NCBI GenBank assembly: GCA_944386415.1
Contig: CALXAY010000011.1
Location: 1-47,688, forward strand
DNA from: an uncultured Clostridia bacterium
GTDB taxonomy: Bacteria; Bacillota; Clostridia; TANB77; CAG-508
Direction: 5' to 3'
Length of the DNA stretch: 47,688 nucleotides
Below are positions 27,145 through 38,900 of this stretch, one piece after another. The notes under the pieces are model-generated. The model was not told the origin of the DNA. It worked only from the letters and a program-made list of their open reading frames with translations, and searched no databases. The stretch's first letter is position 1. Each line of letters opens with the position of its first letter. A program made the position numbers and the translations under genes.

Positions 27145-30100
27145 ATGAGTAAATTAAAGAAAAGACTACTTACTATAGCAATTGTAATACTTGCAATATT
27201 AGGAATTACGACAATATCAAGTGCTTATCAAGTAGGACAAACTATATCACTTACTAGAAATCAGTATTTAAGTAGTAGCAATATATTTTGTATGGAACGT
27301 ACACAATCAACAAAAGCACAAATGTATTATAGAGTTATATCAAATGTAAGGATTGAAGGAACAAAATCTACAGACCATGCAGGAAAAACGATAGATAGTC
27401 GTGATAATGCTAGATTTGCATATATATTGTCACAAGATAATGGACCAAGTAAGACTTCAGGGCCAGTTCAAAATGCTATTTGGAACTTTGCTTATACTTG
27501 GATGAATAATGTAGGACAATATCATGCCGGACTATATGCAGGATTTGCTGGAAGTTCACGCGGAACTACATCATGGCTAGACCAAGCAGCAATTGATTAT
27601 GCAAATCAGGTTTCAGCTTCTAACCAGGTAACAGATAATACTAATAAAGACAATGTTCAAGTAGTAGCATATAATAAAGACGGAAAAGCTTATATGAGGA
27701 TAGGACCATTTAATTGGACTTTTGGTGGAACTATAACAGAGATTAACGTATTTGACCAAGATTCTAATCCTATAGAAGAAAAACTATATAGTAGTTTTTC
27801 AGGAACAACAGAGAACTTCTTTGATGTTAGTGGTATAAAGTCAGGAACAGATTTTTATATCTCAATACCAATAGATGGTAATGTTACTAAGATATCTAAA
27901 ATTACTGGTAATATGCAAATGGAAGTTAAAGGTGTAAATATATGGTTCTTAGAAGCAACAGAAGGATATTTACAAAATATGATAGTAAGAGAACCATATA
28001 CTACTACTGAGAATATAGAAATAAATTTTGATTATGATATACCAACAACAGGACATTTAAAAATAGTAAAAGTTAATAAAGATAATCATGAATTTAAACT
28101 ACCTGGAGTAGGGTTCTATATTATGAACGATGACTTAGGAAAATATGTAAAGCAAAATGAAGATGGAACTATTTCATATGTAGATACTAAGGAAGAAGCT
28201 ACAGAATTTATTACAGATGAAAATGGTGAAATCTATATTGAAAATTTAGTAGTAGGACATTATACAGCTTATGAAACTAAAAATCCAAATTATGGCTATG
28301 AATTTTTAACTGATGGACAAACGACAGAAATAAAAAAAGGAGAAACAACTGAATTTATAATAGAAAATAAACAAATCTATGTGAAGTTATCAGGAATTGT
28401 ATGGGTAGATAAAATATCAGGAAAACAATCATATAGAAATGACTTATTTAAAGACAATGACTATGATGATGCAGATATTTTATTAGATGGAATTACAGTA
28501 AGATTAAAAGATAGAACAACAGGTGAAATTATTATGGAGACAAAAACATCTGATGGTGGAGCATACTTGTTTATGGATGTCTTAATTGAAAAACTACAAG
28601 ATTATTATATTGAGTTTGAATATGATGGATTAACATATACTAATGTAATTCCACATTTAGAAAATGAAGAAAATGGTTCTAAATCTGCAGAAAATGCAGA
28701 AGTAAGAGATAGATTTAATAAAAACTTTAGTACTGTAGAAGGTGGAGAGACAGAAGATACTGGTATTACTCTTGATGAAAACGGAAACAAAGTTCATGAT
28801 TTAAGTTATAATTTAGATCAAAATGAACATATTGCAACATTAATAAATAATGGACAATACTTAATTACAGGAAATACTGATGAAACAGGTTATAGTATAT
28901 GGGATAATTTTACATATGGTATGGAAGAGATAAAATGGATTAACCAAGGTCTATATGAAAGAGAGCAACCAGATATGGCATTAATTAAAGATTTAGAAAA
29001 TGTAAGGGTTGCAGTTAATGGATATCAACATGTATACAATTATTCACAAAGATTCTTAAATCAAGGCGAATATGGAGATGGATTTAATGTTGGTGTAAAA
29101 TTTGGTAACAAATATGGATCTATGTCATATACAAGAGCAATTTATAAAGCAGACTATGAATATATTAATGAAGAAGATCCAAGCAAAGAATTAAAAGTTT
29201 ATGCAACATATAGAATTGCTTTAAGAAATGAATCTACAAATTTAATTACTAGAATAAATAGTATAGTGGATTATTATGATAGTAATTATACATTATTAAG
29301 AGCAGGAACAGCATTAGATGAAAATGGAAGTATAACAGGTGAAGAACTCGTTCATACAGATACGGAATATAATGAACAATATGCTAAAACAGTTATTGAA
29401 ACTAATAGTAAGATAGAAGCACAACAACAAACAGATATATATATAGAATTCCAATTAAGTAGAGAACAAGTAGTTGCTTTATTAAATGATGGAGAAGTTC
29501 TAGATAATGTTGTAGAAATTAATTCTTACTCAGTATTTGATGCCGAAGGAAATGTATATGCAGGTATAGATAAAGATTCTAACCCAGCAAATAGCATCCC
29601 AGGAAATGAAGCAACATATCAAGATGATACAGACTCAAGTCCAGGATTTAAGTTAGAACTTGCAGACGCAAGAACATTATCTGGTAAAGTATTCTTAGAT
29701 TCAACAACAGGAGAATTAATGACAGGAGAGATTAGACAAGGTTCTGGAGCATATGAAGAAGGAGAATTAGGAATAGAAGGAGTAGCAATTACATTAACAG
29801 AAAATACAGGAAGTGGAAAAGTATATACTGCTAAAACAGATGAAAATGGAGATTTCTTAATTACAGATTATATACCAGGTGATTATACTCTAACATATAC
29901 TTGGGGAAATGAGACATATACAGTACAAAAATATAAAGGAACAGTATATGATAGCTCAAGAGACCAAACAAATAAACAATGGTTTAAAGAAGATGTAGAA
30001 ACAAGAAAAACAGATGCAATTGATAATTATAACCAAGACCAAGAAGCACCAAAAGGATCAAGAATACAAATAGATGAAGAACTTAAAACAATAACAAATA

Positions 30101-31077
30101 ACACTGAAATAACAAGACATCAAATGGATTCTACAACACCTACAATGGGAATTGGTGTAGAATATGAAAGTGTATATACAGCATCTTCAGGAGACAGATA
30201 TACTTATGAAATTAATAATGTTGATTTTGGTATAGTAGAAAGAGCAAGACAAAAGTTAGACTTAGCTAAAAGAGTTGGAAGTGTAAAAGTAACACTTGCA
30301 AATGGACAAGTGTTAGTAGATGCAACATTTGATGAGAATGGAAATGTAACAGGAGAAGCAAATCACTTAACTCATATGGGACCATCAGAAACAGCAAGCC
30401 CAGAAAATGGATATGTAAGAGTTGAAATGGACAATGAGTTAATACAAGGTGCAACATTAGAGGTTGGATATGTAATTACAACAACAAACTTAAGTGAATT
30501 AGACTACTTATCAGAAAACTACTATACATATGGAACAGTAGAAGGTGATATTGTAACAATTACGCCAACAGCTATAATAGATTACTTAGATAATGATTGG
30601 GCATTTGATGATACAAGAAATCCTGATTGGGAAGTTAGAACAATAGATGAAATTAAAGACATAGTAGCTGATGTTGTATATAATAATGAAAACTCAACAA
30701 TTACTGAGAAAACAATTTTATATACAGAAAGCTTAAGAGATGAAAAATTAGAGCCAACACAAAGTGCTAGTGTAAATTTAGTAGTATCTAAGATATTAAC
30801 AACATCTGATGATATTTCAATAGATAACGAAGCAGAGATAAATAGACTAGACAAGACAGGAGGTTCTAAACCAGATGAAATACCAGGAAATTATATTCCA
30901 GGTACAGGAAGAACAGAGTCAGATGACAACATTGCAGAGACAGTTATTGTTACACCAGCAACTGGTGCAAACTTAGCATTCATCTTACCAATATCAATAG
31001 GAATAATAGCATTAGTAATATTAGGAGTAGGAATATTCTTAATTAAAAGAAAAACTCTAGGAAATAAAGAAGAATAA
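27145..31077 (+). CDS. Surface adhesin with thioester-like, SpaA/Cna-B and SdrD B-like domains
   Basis: A 1310-aa exported protein. Signal peptide 1-27 (ISSA-Y). Residues ~28-200 look like a thioester (TQXA) domain, which binds host surfaces covalently: Cys49 in NIFCMER and Gln109 in PVQNAIWNFAYTW would form the bond. Residues ~300-405 are a SpaA/prealbumin-like unit (GHLKIVKVNKDN...LPGVGFYI...), 413-510 and 845-940 SdrD/Cna-B-like units (SGIVWVDK..., SGKVFLDS...GIEGVAITL). The C-terminus has TPATG (1270-1274), a membrane helix and KRK, resembling a sortase signal, although the motif is not canonical LPXTG. Ribosome binding site AAAGGAGGT, 9 bases before the ATG. Co-transcribed with the 1611-aa protein. 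Homologous to the second half of the 3020-aa protein. The thioester assignment is an inference from motifs. Confidence 0.82.
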   Translation: MSKLKKRLLTIAIVILAILGITTISSAYQVGQTISLTRNQYLSSSNIFCMERTQSTKAQMYYRVISNVRIEGTKSTDHAGKTIDSRDNARFAYILSQDNGPSKTSGPVQNAIWNFAYTWMNNVGQYHAGLYAGFAGSSRGTTSWLDQAAIDYANQVSASNQVTDNTNKDNVQVVAYNKDGKAYMRIGPFNWTFGGTITEINVFDQDSNPIEEKLYSSFSGTTENFFDVSGIKSGTDFYISIPIDGNVTKISKITGNMQMEVKGVNIWFLEATEGYLQNMIVREPYTTTENIEINFDYDIPTTGHLKIVKVNKDNHEFKLPGVGFYIMNDDLGKYVKQNEDGTISYVDTKEEATEFITDENGEIYIENLVVGHYTAYETKNPNYGYEFLTDGQTTEIKKGETTEFIIENKQIYVKLSGIVWVDKISGKQSYRNDLFKDNDYDDADILLDGITVRLKDRTTGEIIMETKTSDGGAYLFMDVLIEKLQDYYIEFEYDGLTYTNVIPHLENEENGSKSAENAEVRDRFNKNFSTVEGGETEDTGITLDENGNKVHDLSYNLDQNEHIATLINNGQYLITGNTDETGYSIWDNFTYGMEEIKWINQGLYEREQPDMALIKDLENVRVAVNGYQHVYNYSQRFLNQGEYGDGFNVGVKFGNKYGSMSYTRAIYKADYEYINEEDPSKELKVYATYRIALRNESTNLITRINSIVDYYDSNYTLLRAGTALDENGSITGEELVHTDTEYNEQYAKTVIETNSKIEAQQQTDIYIEFQLSREQVVALLNDGEVLDNVVEINSYSVFDAEGNVYAGIDKDSNPANSIPGNEATYQDDTDSSPGFKLELADARTLSGKVFLDSTTGELMTGEIRQGSGAYEEGELGIEGVAITLTENTGSGKVYTAKTDENGDFLITDYIPGDYTLTYTWGNETYTVQKYKGTVYDSSRDQTNKQWFKEDVETRKTDAIDNYNQDQEAPKGSRIQIDEELKTITNNTEITRHQMDSTTPTMGIGVEYESVYTASSGDRYTYEINNVDFGIVERARQKLDLAKRVGSVKVTLANGQVLVDATFDENGNVTGEANHLTHMGPSETASPENGYVRVEMDNELIQGATLEVGYVITTTNLSELDYLSENYYTYGTVEGDIVTITPTAIIDYLDNDWAFDDTRNPDWEVRTIDEIKDIVADVVYNNENSTITEKTILYTESLRDEKLEPTQSASVNLVVSKILTTSDDISIDNEAEINRLDKTGGSKPDEIPGNYIPGTGRTESDDNIAETVIVTPATGANLAFILPISIGIIALVILGVGIFLIKRKTLGNKEE

Positions 31078-31091
31078 TTATAACTATAAGG

Positions 31092-31122
31092 GTTCCTCAA
31101 TTATATAATTGAGGAACTTTTC
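31092..31122 (+). terminator. Terminator after the 1310-aa adhesin gene
   Basis: GTTCCTCAATTAT followed by its exact complement ATAATTGAGGAAC, then CTTTTCT. Confidence 0.75.
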
Positions 31123-31143
31123 TATTATCAGAATAAAAGAATA

Positions 31144-31171
31144 TTGTAAAACTAAAAAAATATGTTATTAT
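31144..31171 (+). promoter_or_regulatory. Putative promoter of the LamG-like gene
   Basis: TTGTAA (31144-31149), 16 bases and TATTAT (31166-31171), 31 bases before the ATG; moderate match. Confidence 0.45.
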
Positions 31172-31201
31172 TTTCTTAGGTAGTTAAAAGGGAGAAATAA
31201 G

Positions 31202-32644
31202 ATGAAAGAAATATTAAAACAAAAGAAAGGTATAACTCTTATAGCTCTAGTGATAACAATAATTGTGTTAATCATTTTAGCTGGGGTTTCAATTACAATG
31301 TTATTTAGTCAAAATGGACTAATTGAACAAGCAAAAAGAGCAACAAACGAAACTGAAATTTCTTCAATTAAAGAAATTTTGAAAGTACAATCGATAAAAC
31401 CAATTAGATACATGAATACATATGAAGTAGATGAAGTTACAAAAGGGAGTAATAAAAAATACCTTCATAAAATAGGAATATATAAAGAAAAATTAATGTA
31501 TTTAGGAGAAGAGGATTCAGAAGAATCAAATTATATGAAAGAAAAAGGCTTTGAAATTATAAATATGACTCCAGATGAATTTAAATATTATATAGAGTTA
31601 GGAGTATTAGAAGACGCAGTAAAAGAAAAGCCCTATATAGGAAGAGAATTACAAACACGTGATTTTGAAGAAACTGTAAATGTAGGAAATAATCAATATG
31701 GTATAGGGTGGTATTTGATAGGAAATTATACAGAAGAAGAAAAAGTAAATAATACTTATAAAAAAGATTATGAAGATTTAGGATTAAAAGATATCACACA
31801 TGCACCATATTTAGTAAATTATGAAACTGGAGTGGTACTAAGTATTGATGGAATGGTGATGTACAAATCACAAATTTTAGTACATTCATTTAATGATGAT
31901 TATGATAAAAACTTATCAAATGCAATAACATATGTTAATTCATTTACAAACAATACAGGAGAATTTTATGGAAACCTAATATCTACATCTAAATATACAG
32001 GAAAAGTTGATACTAATGCAGGAATTGGAATATATAAGGATAATGAAGGATTATTACAATATGACGAAGAAGGGGCATTAGTTTTAGATAATGATAATGC
32101 AATACCTGTATTAGAAATTGATAATAAATTTAAAATTGGAGATAATTATTCTGTAAATATTACACTTGAAGGAGATTATATGCAAAAACCAGAGTCGGGG
32201 ACATGGAATAGATATGCATCAACAATTCTTGCTTTATCAGAATCAAATACTAGATATTTATCTTGGATAGGAGTATATAAAGGATATTTACAAGTATATG
32301 CTTTTTATACGGGAAATGCATTAGAAGATGTAACTTCAGAAGTTACAAAAAAAGGTTTTGCTAGTATAGATATAACAAAGTATCAAGGACAAAGAATAAA
32401 CTTGCAAGTAATAGCTATACGTGGTGGAAATACAGATATTTATATAAATGGTGAAAAGATAAAGACATTTGAGTCTGGTACGCAATCTATAGATTTTAAA
32501 TATACAACTGTTGGGGATTTACGTGTAGGTAGAAACTTGAAATTTATAGGAAAAATATATGAATTTGGTATTTATGGAATAGCAATAGATGAAGAAAGTA
32601 TTCAAAGCAATTGGGAAAGAGCTAAAAGATATGTGAAAAATTAG
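31202..32644 (+). CDS. Pilin-leader protein with concanavalin A/LamG-like C-terminal domain
   Basis: A 480-aa protein. It opens with MKEILKQKKG-ITLIALVITIIVLIILAGVSI, a prepilin-like leader without Glu at +5, as in the LRR protein at 18431. Residues ~30-160 are a charged region with no recognised domain. Residues ~260-480 resemble a LamG/concanavalin A-type jelly roll: STSKYTGKVDTNAGIGIY, FKIGDNYSVNITLEGDY, ITKYQGQRINLQVIAIRGGNTDIYINGEKI, and the end LRVGRNLKFIGKIYEFGIYGIAIDEESIQSNW that is typical of Laminin_G_3. It probably binds carbohydrate or protein at the cell surface. Lies between the adhesin operon and the giant fusion, separated by terminators on both sides. The ligand is unknown. 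Confidence 0.75.
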   Translation: MKEILKQKKGITLIALVITIIVLIILAGVSITMLFSQNGLIEQAKRATNETEISSIKEILKVQSIKPIRYMNTYEVDEVTKGSNKKYLHKIGIYKEKLMYLGEEDSEESNYMKEKGFEIINMTPDEFKYYIELGVLEDAVKEKPYIGRELQTRDFEETVNVGNNQYGIGWYLIGNYTEEEKVNNTYKKDYEDLGLKDITHAPYLVNYETGVVLSIDGMVMYKSQILVHSFNDDYDKNLSNAITYVNSFTNNTGEFYGNLISTSKYTGKVDTNAGIGIYKDNEGLLQYDEEGALVLDNDNAIPVLEIDNKFKIGDNYSVNITLEGDYMQKPESGTWNRYASTILALSESNTRYLSWIGVYKGYLQVYAFYTGNALEDVTSEVTKKGFASIDITKYQGQRINLQVIAIRGGNTDIYINGEKIKTFESGTQSIDFKYTTVGDLRVGRNLKFIGKIYEFGIYGIAIDEESIQSNWERAKRYVKN

Positions 32645-32666
32645 ATTTTAAAGTTAAGAAATTAGG

Positions 32667-32711
32667 ATGAAGTTTGTTTACATTTTAAATAGTAAATAAA
32701 CTTCATTTTTT
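32667..32711 (+). terminator. Intrinsic terminator after LamG-like gene
   Basis: ATGAAGTTTGTTTAC pairs with GTAAATAAACTTCAT (one G-T wobble), followed by a run of six T. Confidence 0.85.
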
Positions 32712-32731
32712 GTATGTCGAAAAATAAAAGT

Positions 32732-32759
32732 TTGAAAATAATTTTGTTATGATTATAAT
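32732..32759 (+). promoter_or_regulatory. Promoter of the 3020-aa protein gene
   Basis: TTGAAA (32732-32737), 16 bases and TATAAT (32754-32759). It implies a leader of about 210 bases (to 32977), in which I see no gene, no known riboswitch and no strong hairpin. The 333 bases 32645-32977 therefore hold a terminator, this promoter and an AT-rich leader ending in GGAGG. Confidence 0.65.
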
Positions 32760-32977
32760 AAAGCTAATAACTTACGCAAAGAATAGTTTTGAGAGATTTT
32801 TTTATAAAAATATTAAAAATGTAATAAAAATGTAAAGGTATTTTAATAAATGAGTGCTAAAAAGGCTTCCCTAAAAGGATATGGGATAATTTTCTAAATG
32901 AGGAATAAATATACGTTGAATTTATGAAAGAAAGGCTGTAATATTAATATAAGATTCTTATATATGGAGGAAATGTC

Positions 32978-35900
32978 ATGAAAAGGAAGTTAGCAAAAAT
33001 AATTACATTGGCTATTTTATTAGTTTTGGCAATAGTAATGGGAAAACTATCGACAAAAACAAGTTTTGGAGCTGATAATGAAGAACGTGCTATTTTGGAA
33101 GGAGCTTTTACAAAATACGTAAATTATGAATTAGCAGATGGAAGTAAAGGAACATTAGTACAATATAGTATTAGAACAGGAATTAAATATGAGAAGGATT
33201 TCTTTGCAATTAGAAATACAGAGTTAAATGCATCTTTAAGTCCTATAGATGGCAAGTATCCATATGATGTAAAAGTAATTGTTAATAATACAAAAGCAAC
33301 GAATGGAAAAACATCAGATATAAGCGAAGATTATAGCTATGATCCTATTACAGGTATAGTAACAATAAGGACAAACAACGAAAACGAGAAAGGTGAAGCA
33401 ATTAATAATGCAAAGCCAGGAGAAGATGATAGAGATGACTTTATTATAATTGCTTATTATGATACATATACAAAGGAAAAAGTAGAAAGAGAATTATCAT
33501 GTAATGTAACATATAAAGCAGAGTTATTTACAGAGGATAAAAGAGAAGTAATAGGACAAGGAGGACTAAGTAATAAAGTAACAGAAGATGTAGGAGAGTT
33601 AACAACAGTAAAAACGAATGTAAGTGAAATATATAATGGATATATAAAATCAAATATAATAAACGGAACAACATATGATACAGAATATACAGAAAATAAT
33701 GAGATAGAAATAAGTAAAAAAGAAGCACATCAAAAAATAAAAATAACAGAAGAAAATACATTTATAAATCCAAATGATATATATTATAAAAGTACAAAAA
33801 TATCAAAAGATGATATTACAAAAGTACTAGGAGAAAATGGAAGTATAGAGATAATAGATGGAAATAATAATGTAATTGCGAAAGTAGATAATAACACTGA
33901 ATTTAATGAAAATGGAGAATACATAGTAACATATGGAGAAGAAGTAAATAATATTACAATAAGAACAAGCAATATAGAAAAAGAAGGAATATTACATATA
34001 GAAAATGTAAAGGTTTTAAGAAGTAATATATCAAATATAGAAGATAAAGATATTGTAAGAAAGATAAGTATAATAGGAATAAACGAAAAAGAAGTAGAAG
34101 TAACAGAAGAAACAAATTTGGAAGAAGAACTAAATGAAGAACAAACATTGAACTTAAATACAGAAACATTAAATCTTAATATTGATACTAATGAAAATGA
34201 TAAAACAACTAAAAGTACAGAAAACCAAAATAAGGATATAGAAGAACCTAACAAAATAAAAACTCAGATAATAGAAGAAGAAAGTTATAAAACAGATAAA
34301 CAAAATATTATAGAAATAAAAGATAGTATAGATAATGTAAATTTAAGTTTGAATAATGCAGAATGGAGCAATAATGGTCAAAATGATGTAAATTTTGTTA
34401 TTAGTTTTGATTCAAGTAGTAGCAAATATACATTATTTAGAAATCCTGTTATAAAAATAGATTTACCATCAGAAATTGAAAAAGTAATATTAGGAGATAG
34501 CACTTTACTTTATGGTAATGGTTTGAGTTTATCTAATATAACTACTAAGGAAAATGAAAATGGAAGTATAAGTATATTAGCGACATTAGAAGGAAGCCAA
34601 ACTCATTATGAAGAAAATAATTTGGGATTGACTACAACACTAACAATTCCATCAAAAATATTTATTAAAAAAGATATTGAAAATACCATAAATTCAGAAG
34701 TCAATGTACAATATACAAATAATTATAATGGTGTTCAAGGAAAAATAAATAAAAGCGTTAAAATAGTAGCTTATAGAAACGAAGGGTTGAAAGAGAATAT
34801 CTCAGAAGAAAAAGAAACAAATATAGAAACTATTATAAAAGAAAAACAAGAAGAAATAATAGACGACATTAAGAAAAGCATTAATATGGATGAATATGGA
34901 TTGACAATAGATGTACAAGCTTATAAAGGAGATGAAAATAAGCCACTAGATAATGGTGATGTTGTATATCCTGGAGAATATATTACATATAAAATAGAAT
35001 ATAAAACGGAGAAAAATATTGATAGCTTGAAGTTCTCTTTAAATATTCCTGAAGGATTAACATATGGAAAATTAAATTCTAAATTTGACGAGATGTACGA
35101 GGGAGTATATGAATATGAGTTTTTCCAAAATCAAAAAGAGATAACAATAGACGCAGGAAGTGTTAATTCAGGTATAACATATGTAAAACATGTAGATTGT
35201 AAAGTAGATGACTTAAGTGAAAATGAAAGTTCTAGAAATATTGAAACAACTATAAAAACTTTTATAAGTGAAGAGGAAGTAGAAAGTACAATAATTAGTA
35301 ATACTATAGAGAAAGGAAAAGCTAAAATATACTTACAACCTTATTTAGATGGATATCTTGGAGAATGGTTCTATAGAATTACATTAGAATCACCTGAAGA
35401 AGAAACAAGTATAGTAAAATTAGTCTTCCCAGAAGGAGTAAGAGTTGAACAGGAAACAATAGATAATTCTCAATCATTTGTAAATCCTCTAAGTGAAAAT
35501 TTAAAAGTTGAAGATTATCAATATGAATTTGGAAGAGATGAAGAAACTGGAAGAGATTATGTTACAATTAATATTTCACATGGTGGAAATTTAATCTTAG
35601 GAGCATCTATAAAAATACTTGATCAGTCAAAAGTTTTAGAATTATATAAAGAAAGCAAGAAAAATACTATATCAGATGAAGATGTTAATATGAGAGCATA
35701 TGCAACAATGGAAGTTGGAGATGAGACTTATTATTCAAATGAAGCCAAATCAAAAATTAAAACTTACGAAGCTTCTGTGACTATGACTTCTGAAAACGAA
35801 GGAGAGGAAGTAGAAGTAGGTGAAGAAATAAACTATAATATTAATGTCAAATGTTTAAGTACAAGAGTTGATAATATCAAAGCAATGAGTATAAGGGTAA

Positions 35901-38900
35901 CAGACTATTTACCTAAAGATGTTGATATTAAACGAGTAACATATGAGTATTTTGAGACAACATATGAAGAAGGGGACAATGATAGTGGTATAGTAACAGG
36001 ATTTTCTGAAAAGAAAACCAAAACAGAAGATGTATTTTATACAAAAACAGATGAAGATGGAAATATATTACCAGATATAGACTTTCAAGTTTTAATACCA
36101 GAGGGAGAAGAAATAAATATTTTTGTAGAGACAACAGCAGGATGGGTAGCAGAAAAAACTGAAATAGAAAATAGTGCTACAATTCAAGATGAGCAATTTA
36201 GTGTAGAAGAAAATGATGAAAAACAGGAATTTATAGACCCTCAAACATCAAATGTTGTAAAACACATAATTATTCCTAAAAAAGAAGAAGCAGAAGATCC
36301 AATAGATCCAGATGAACCAACAGACCCAGAAGATCCAGATAATCCAAATAATCCGGATGAACCAATAGATCCTAATGCTAAATATTCTATTTCTGGTGTT
36401 GCTTGGAATGATATAAATGGAGATGGACAAAGACAAAGTAGCGAAGATTTAATTGCTGGAATAAAGGTAATGTTGGTTGATTTATCAAATTCTAGTAAGG
36501 TAAAATCACAAGCAACAACAAATAATAACGGTGAGTATTCATTCCAAGACTTAGAGCAAGCAAATTATATTGTTGTATTTAGATATGATACGAGTTCATA
36601 CACTATAACAGACTATAGAAAAAGTGGAGTTTCCGAAAATGTTAATTCAGATGCTATAGAACAGAATATAATTATAGATGGAGAAAGAGTAGATGTTGGT
36701 GTTACAAATGAAATTAATTTAAATAAAAATGAAAGTAACATAGATATAGGACTAATCGGAAAAAATGATTATGATTTAAAATTAGATAAATATATAACAG
36801 ATGTAACAGTGACAACAAGAAATGGAACTAAACAATATTCTTATGATAATACAAAGTTAGGTAGAGTAGAGATAAGAGCAAAAGAATTAAATGGTGCTAA
36901 AGTTTTAGTGAAATATAGAATAGTAATAACAAATGAAGGAAAGTCAACAGCAAAGATTAAAGAAATATATGATTATTTACCAGAAGGTTTGGATTTCCCA
37001 ACAAGTGAAAGTGATAATTGGACAGAAGACAATGGAGTACTTGTAAATAGGAGTTTATCTGGACAAACAATAGCACCAGGAGAAAGCAAAGAAGTAACTT
37101 TAACGTTATCTAAAACAATGAATGAAGAAAATACAGGTACATTTACAAATGCAGCAGAGATAGGAAGTGTAGATGCTGGTGTAAACGGAATAAAAGATGC
37201 AGATTCAACACCAGGAAATGGTAATAAGTCAGAAGATGATTATTCAGAAGCAGAATTAATTATTGGTGTAAGTACAGGTATAGTAATGTATATTACTATA
37301 GGAATAATAATAGCACTAGTAATAGCTATAGGGCTAGCTATAATTATTAAATTTAAAATTTCACATAAAACAATAGTAAAATTAGGTGTATTTTTAGGAA
37401 CAGTAATAATAGTAGGTATGACAGCGACAACTTCAGTTTATGCTGGTATTCCAACATATGGAAGTTATAAATGGATTGGTGCACATACATTTTCAGGTAC
37501 TCCAGGTGGTGGAGGAACTTGTTCTACTTATAATAAAAGAGCAGCTGGAAATGGATGCGAACATTATGCAGTAGGATATGTAAGTTATAGATATGGTAAT
37601 TCACTTACAGGTTCATACTTTAGTGGAGAAGTTGCAGGTACAAGAGTCACATTATCAGATCCAATAGATTTGAAAAAGAAAAATGAGTTGATTGAAGTAA
37701 CATCAAAGGATGGTTATTATATTTTAGGACCATTTGAAGTAGAGTCAAACTCTACAAATGATTGTATAGTAACTGTCTATAATAAGTCAGGAGGAGTTGT
37801 TACTGGTTGGGCAGCATGTGATGCTAATGGAAATACTTGGAGCAAAGTCCCTGGAAATACGACATTCTACTTAAAATTAACAGAAAGCCAATTTGAAAAT
37901 GGTGTATCAAGAGTTAGTTTAAGACAATCTAAACTGTATAAATATACATATCATGTTTATAAATATGCAAGAGCACTTTATGTACTATATGATGCTAATG
38001 CAAACTTACCATGTGAAACTCAAGCTTTTGATGCAGCAGGTAATGCAACAGGTGGATGGATAATAGGATATGGACACCAAAGTGTTTGGTCATACCAATT
38101 TATCGTAGGTGAAGAAGAAAGAACTAAAGAAGAAGAAACATGGGCTGAAATAGAATGGACAGATTTTAATTCATCTTTAGATATTATAAAAGCAGATGCA
38201 GACGATCATGAAGTAGTAATGGATATAGAAGGAAATTTAAGGAAAGATGATGGAACATTTAATGAAGACTTCAAAACAGTAAATGGTAAATATCATTGGG
38301 ATAACTTAAAACCAGGAAATTATACTGTTACTGAGTATGAAAACAATAATTATGGATATGAAAAAAATGCACCAAAATCAGAAACATTCTATTTAGATAG
38401 TGGATTGTTATTAAAATATTACTTTGAAAACATTAAATACACTGGAAACATAAAAATTATAAAAAGAGATAAAGACACTGGAGATCCAATGTCTGATATA
38501 GGATTTAAGTTATATAAAGAAGACGAAGGATATGTAATTGGAATTAATGCAAGTGGAGGCCCTATAAGGCAAGCAAGAGGAAGTGTTCAATTCCATAACA
38601 TGGAATATACACAAGACCCTAGTCAAGCAACAGAATTTATAACAGGTGACGATGGTGAAATGAATATCTATAATATAAGAATAGGAACTTATAGAGTAGA
38701 AGAAGTTTCAGTAAATATACCTATATATGGATATGATTTAGATGAAGAATATGTTTATTGGAGCAGTAACTTAGGTTCAGGAGAACATGAATTAATAGGT
38801 AGAGTAGAAGTAATAAGAAGAAAATCATATTATACAACCGCAAAAGGAGGAGGAGCATATCCAACATCAACACCAGATAGTGAGTTTGATACAATAACTT

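Noticed and set aside
22150..32890. GGCTTCC(C/G)TAA shared upstream of the 22288 and 32978 genes
   Set aside because: One copy lies upstream of its likely promoter and the other downstream, so a common RNA leader is unlikely; the match is short.
32765..32977. c-di-GMP (GEMM) riboswitch before the 3020-aa gene, suggested by ACGCAAAG
   Set aside because: The other conserved parts of the class I aptamer are missing and no matching stems are seen.
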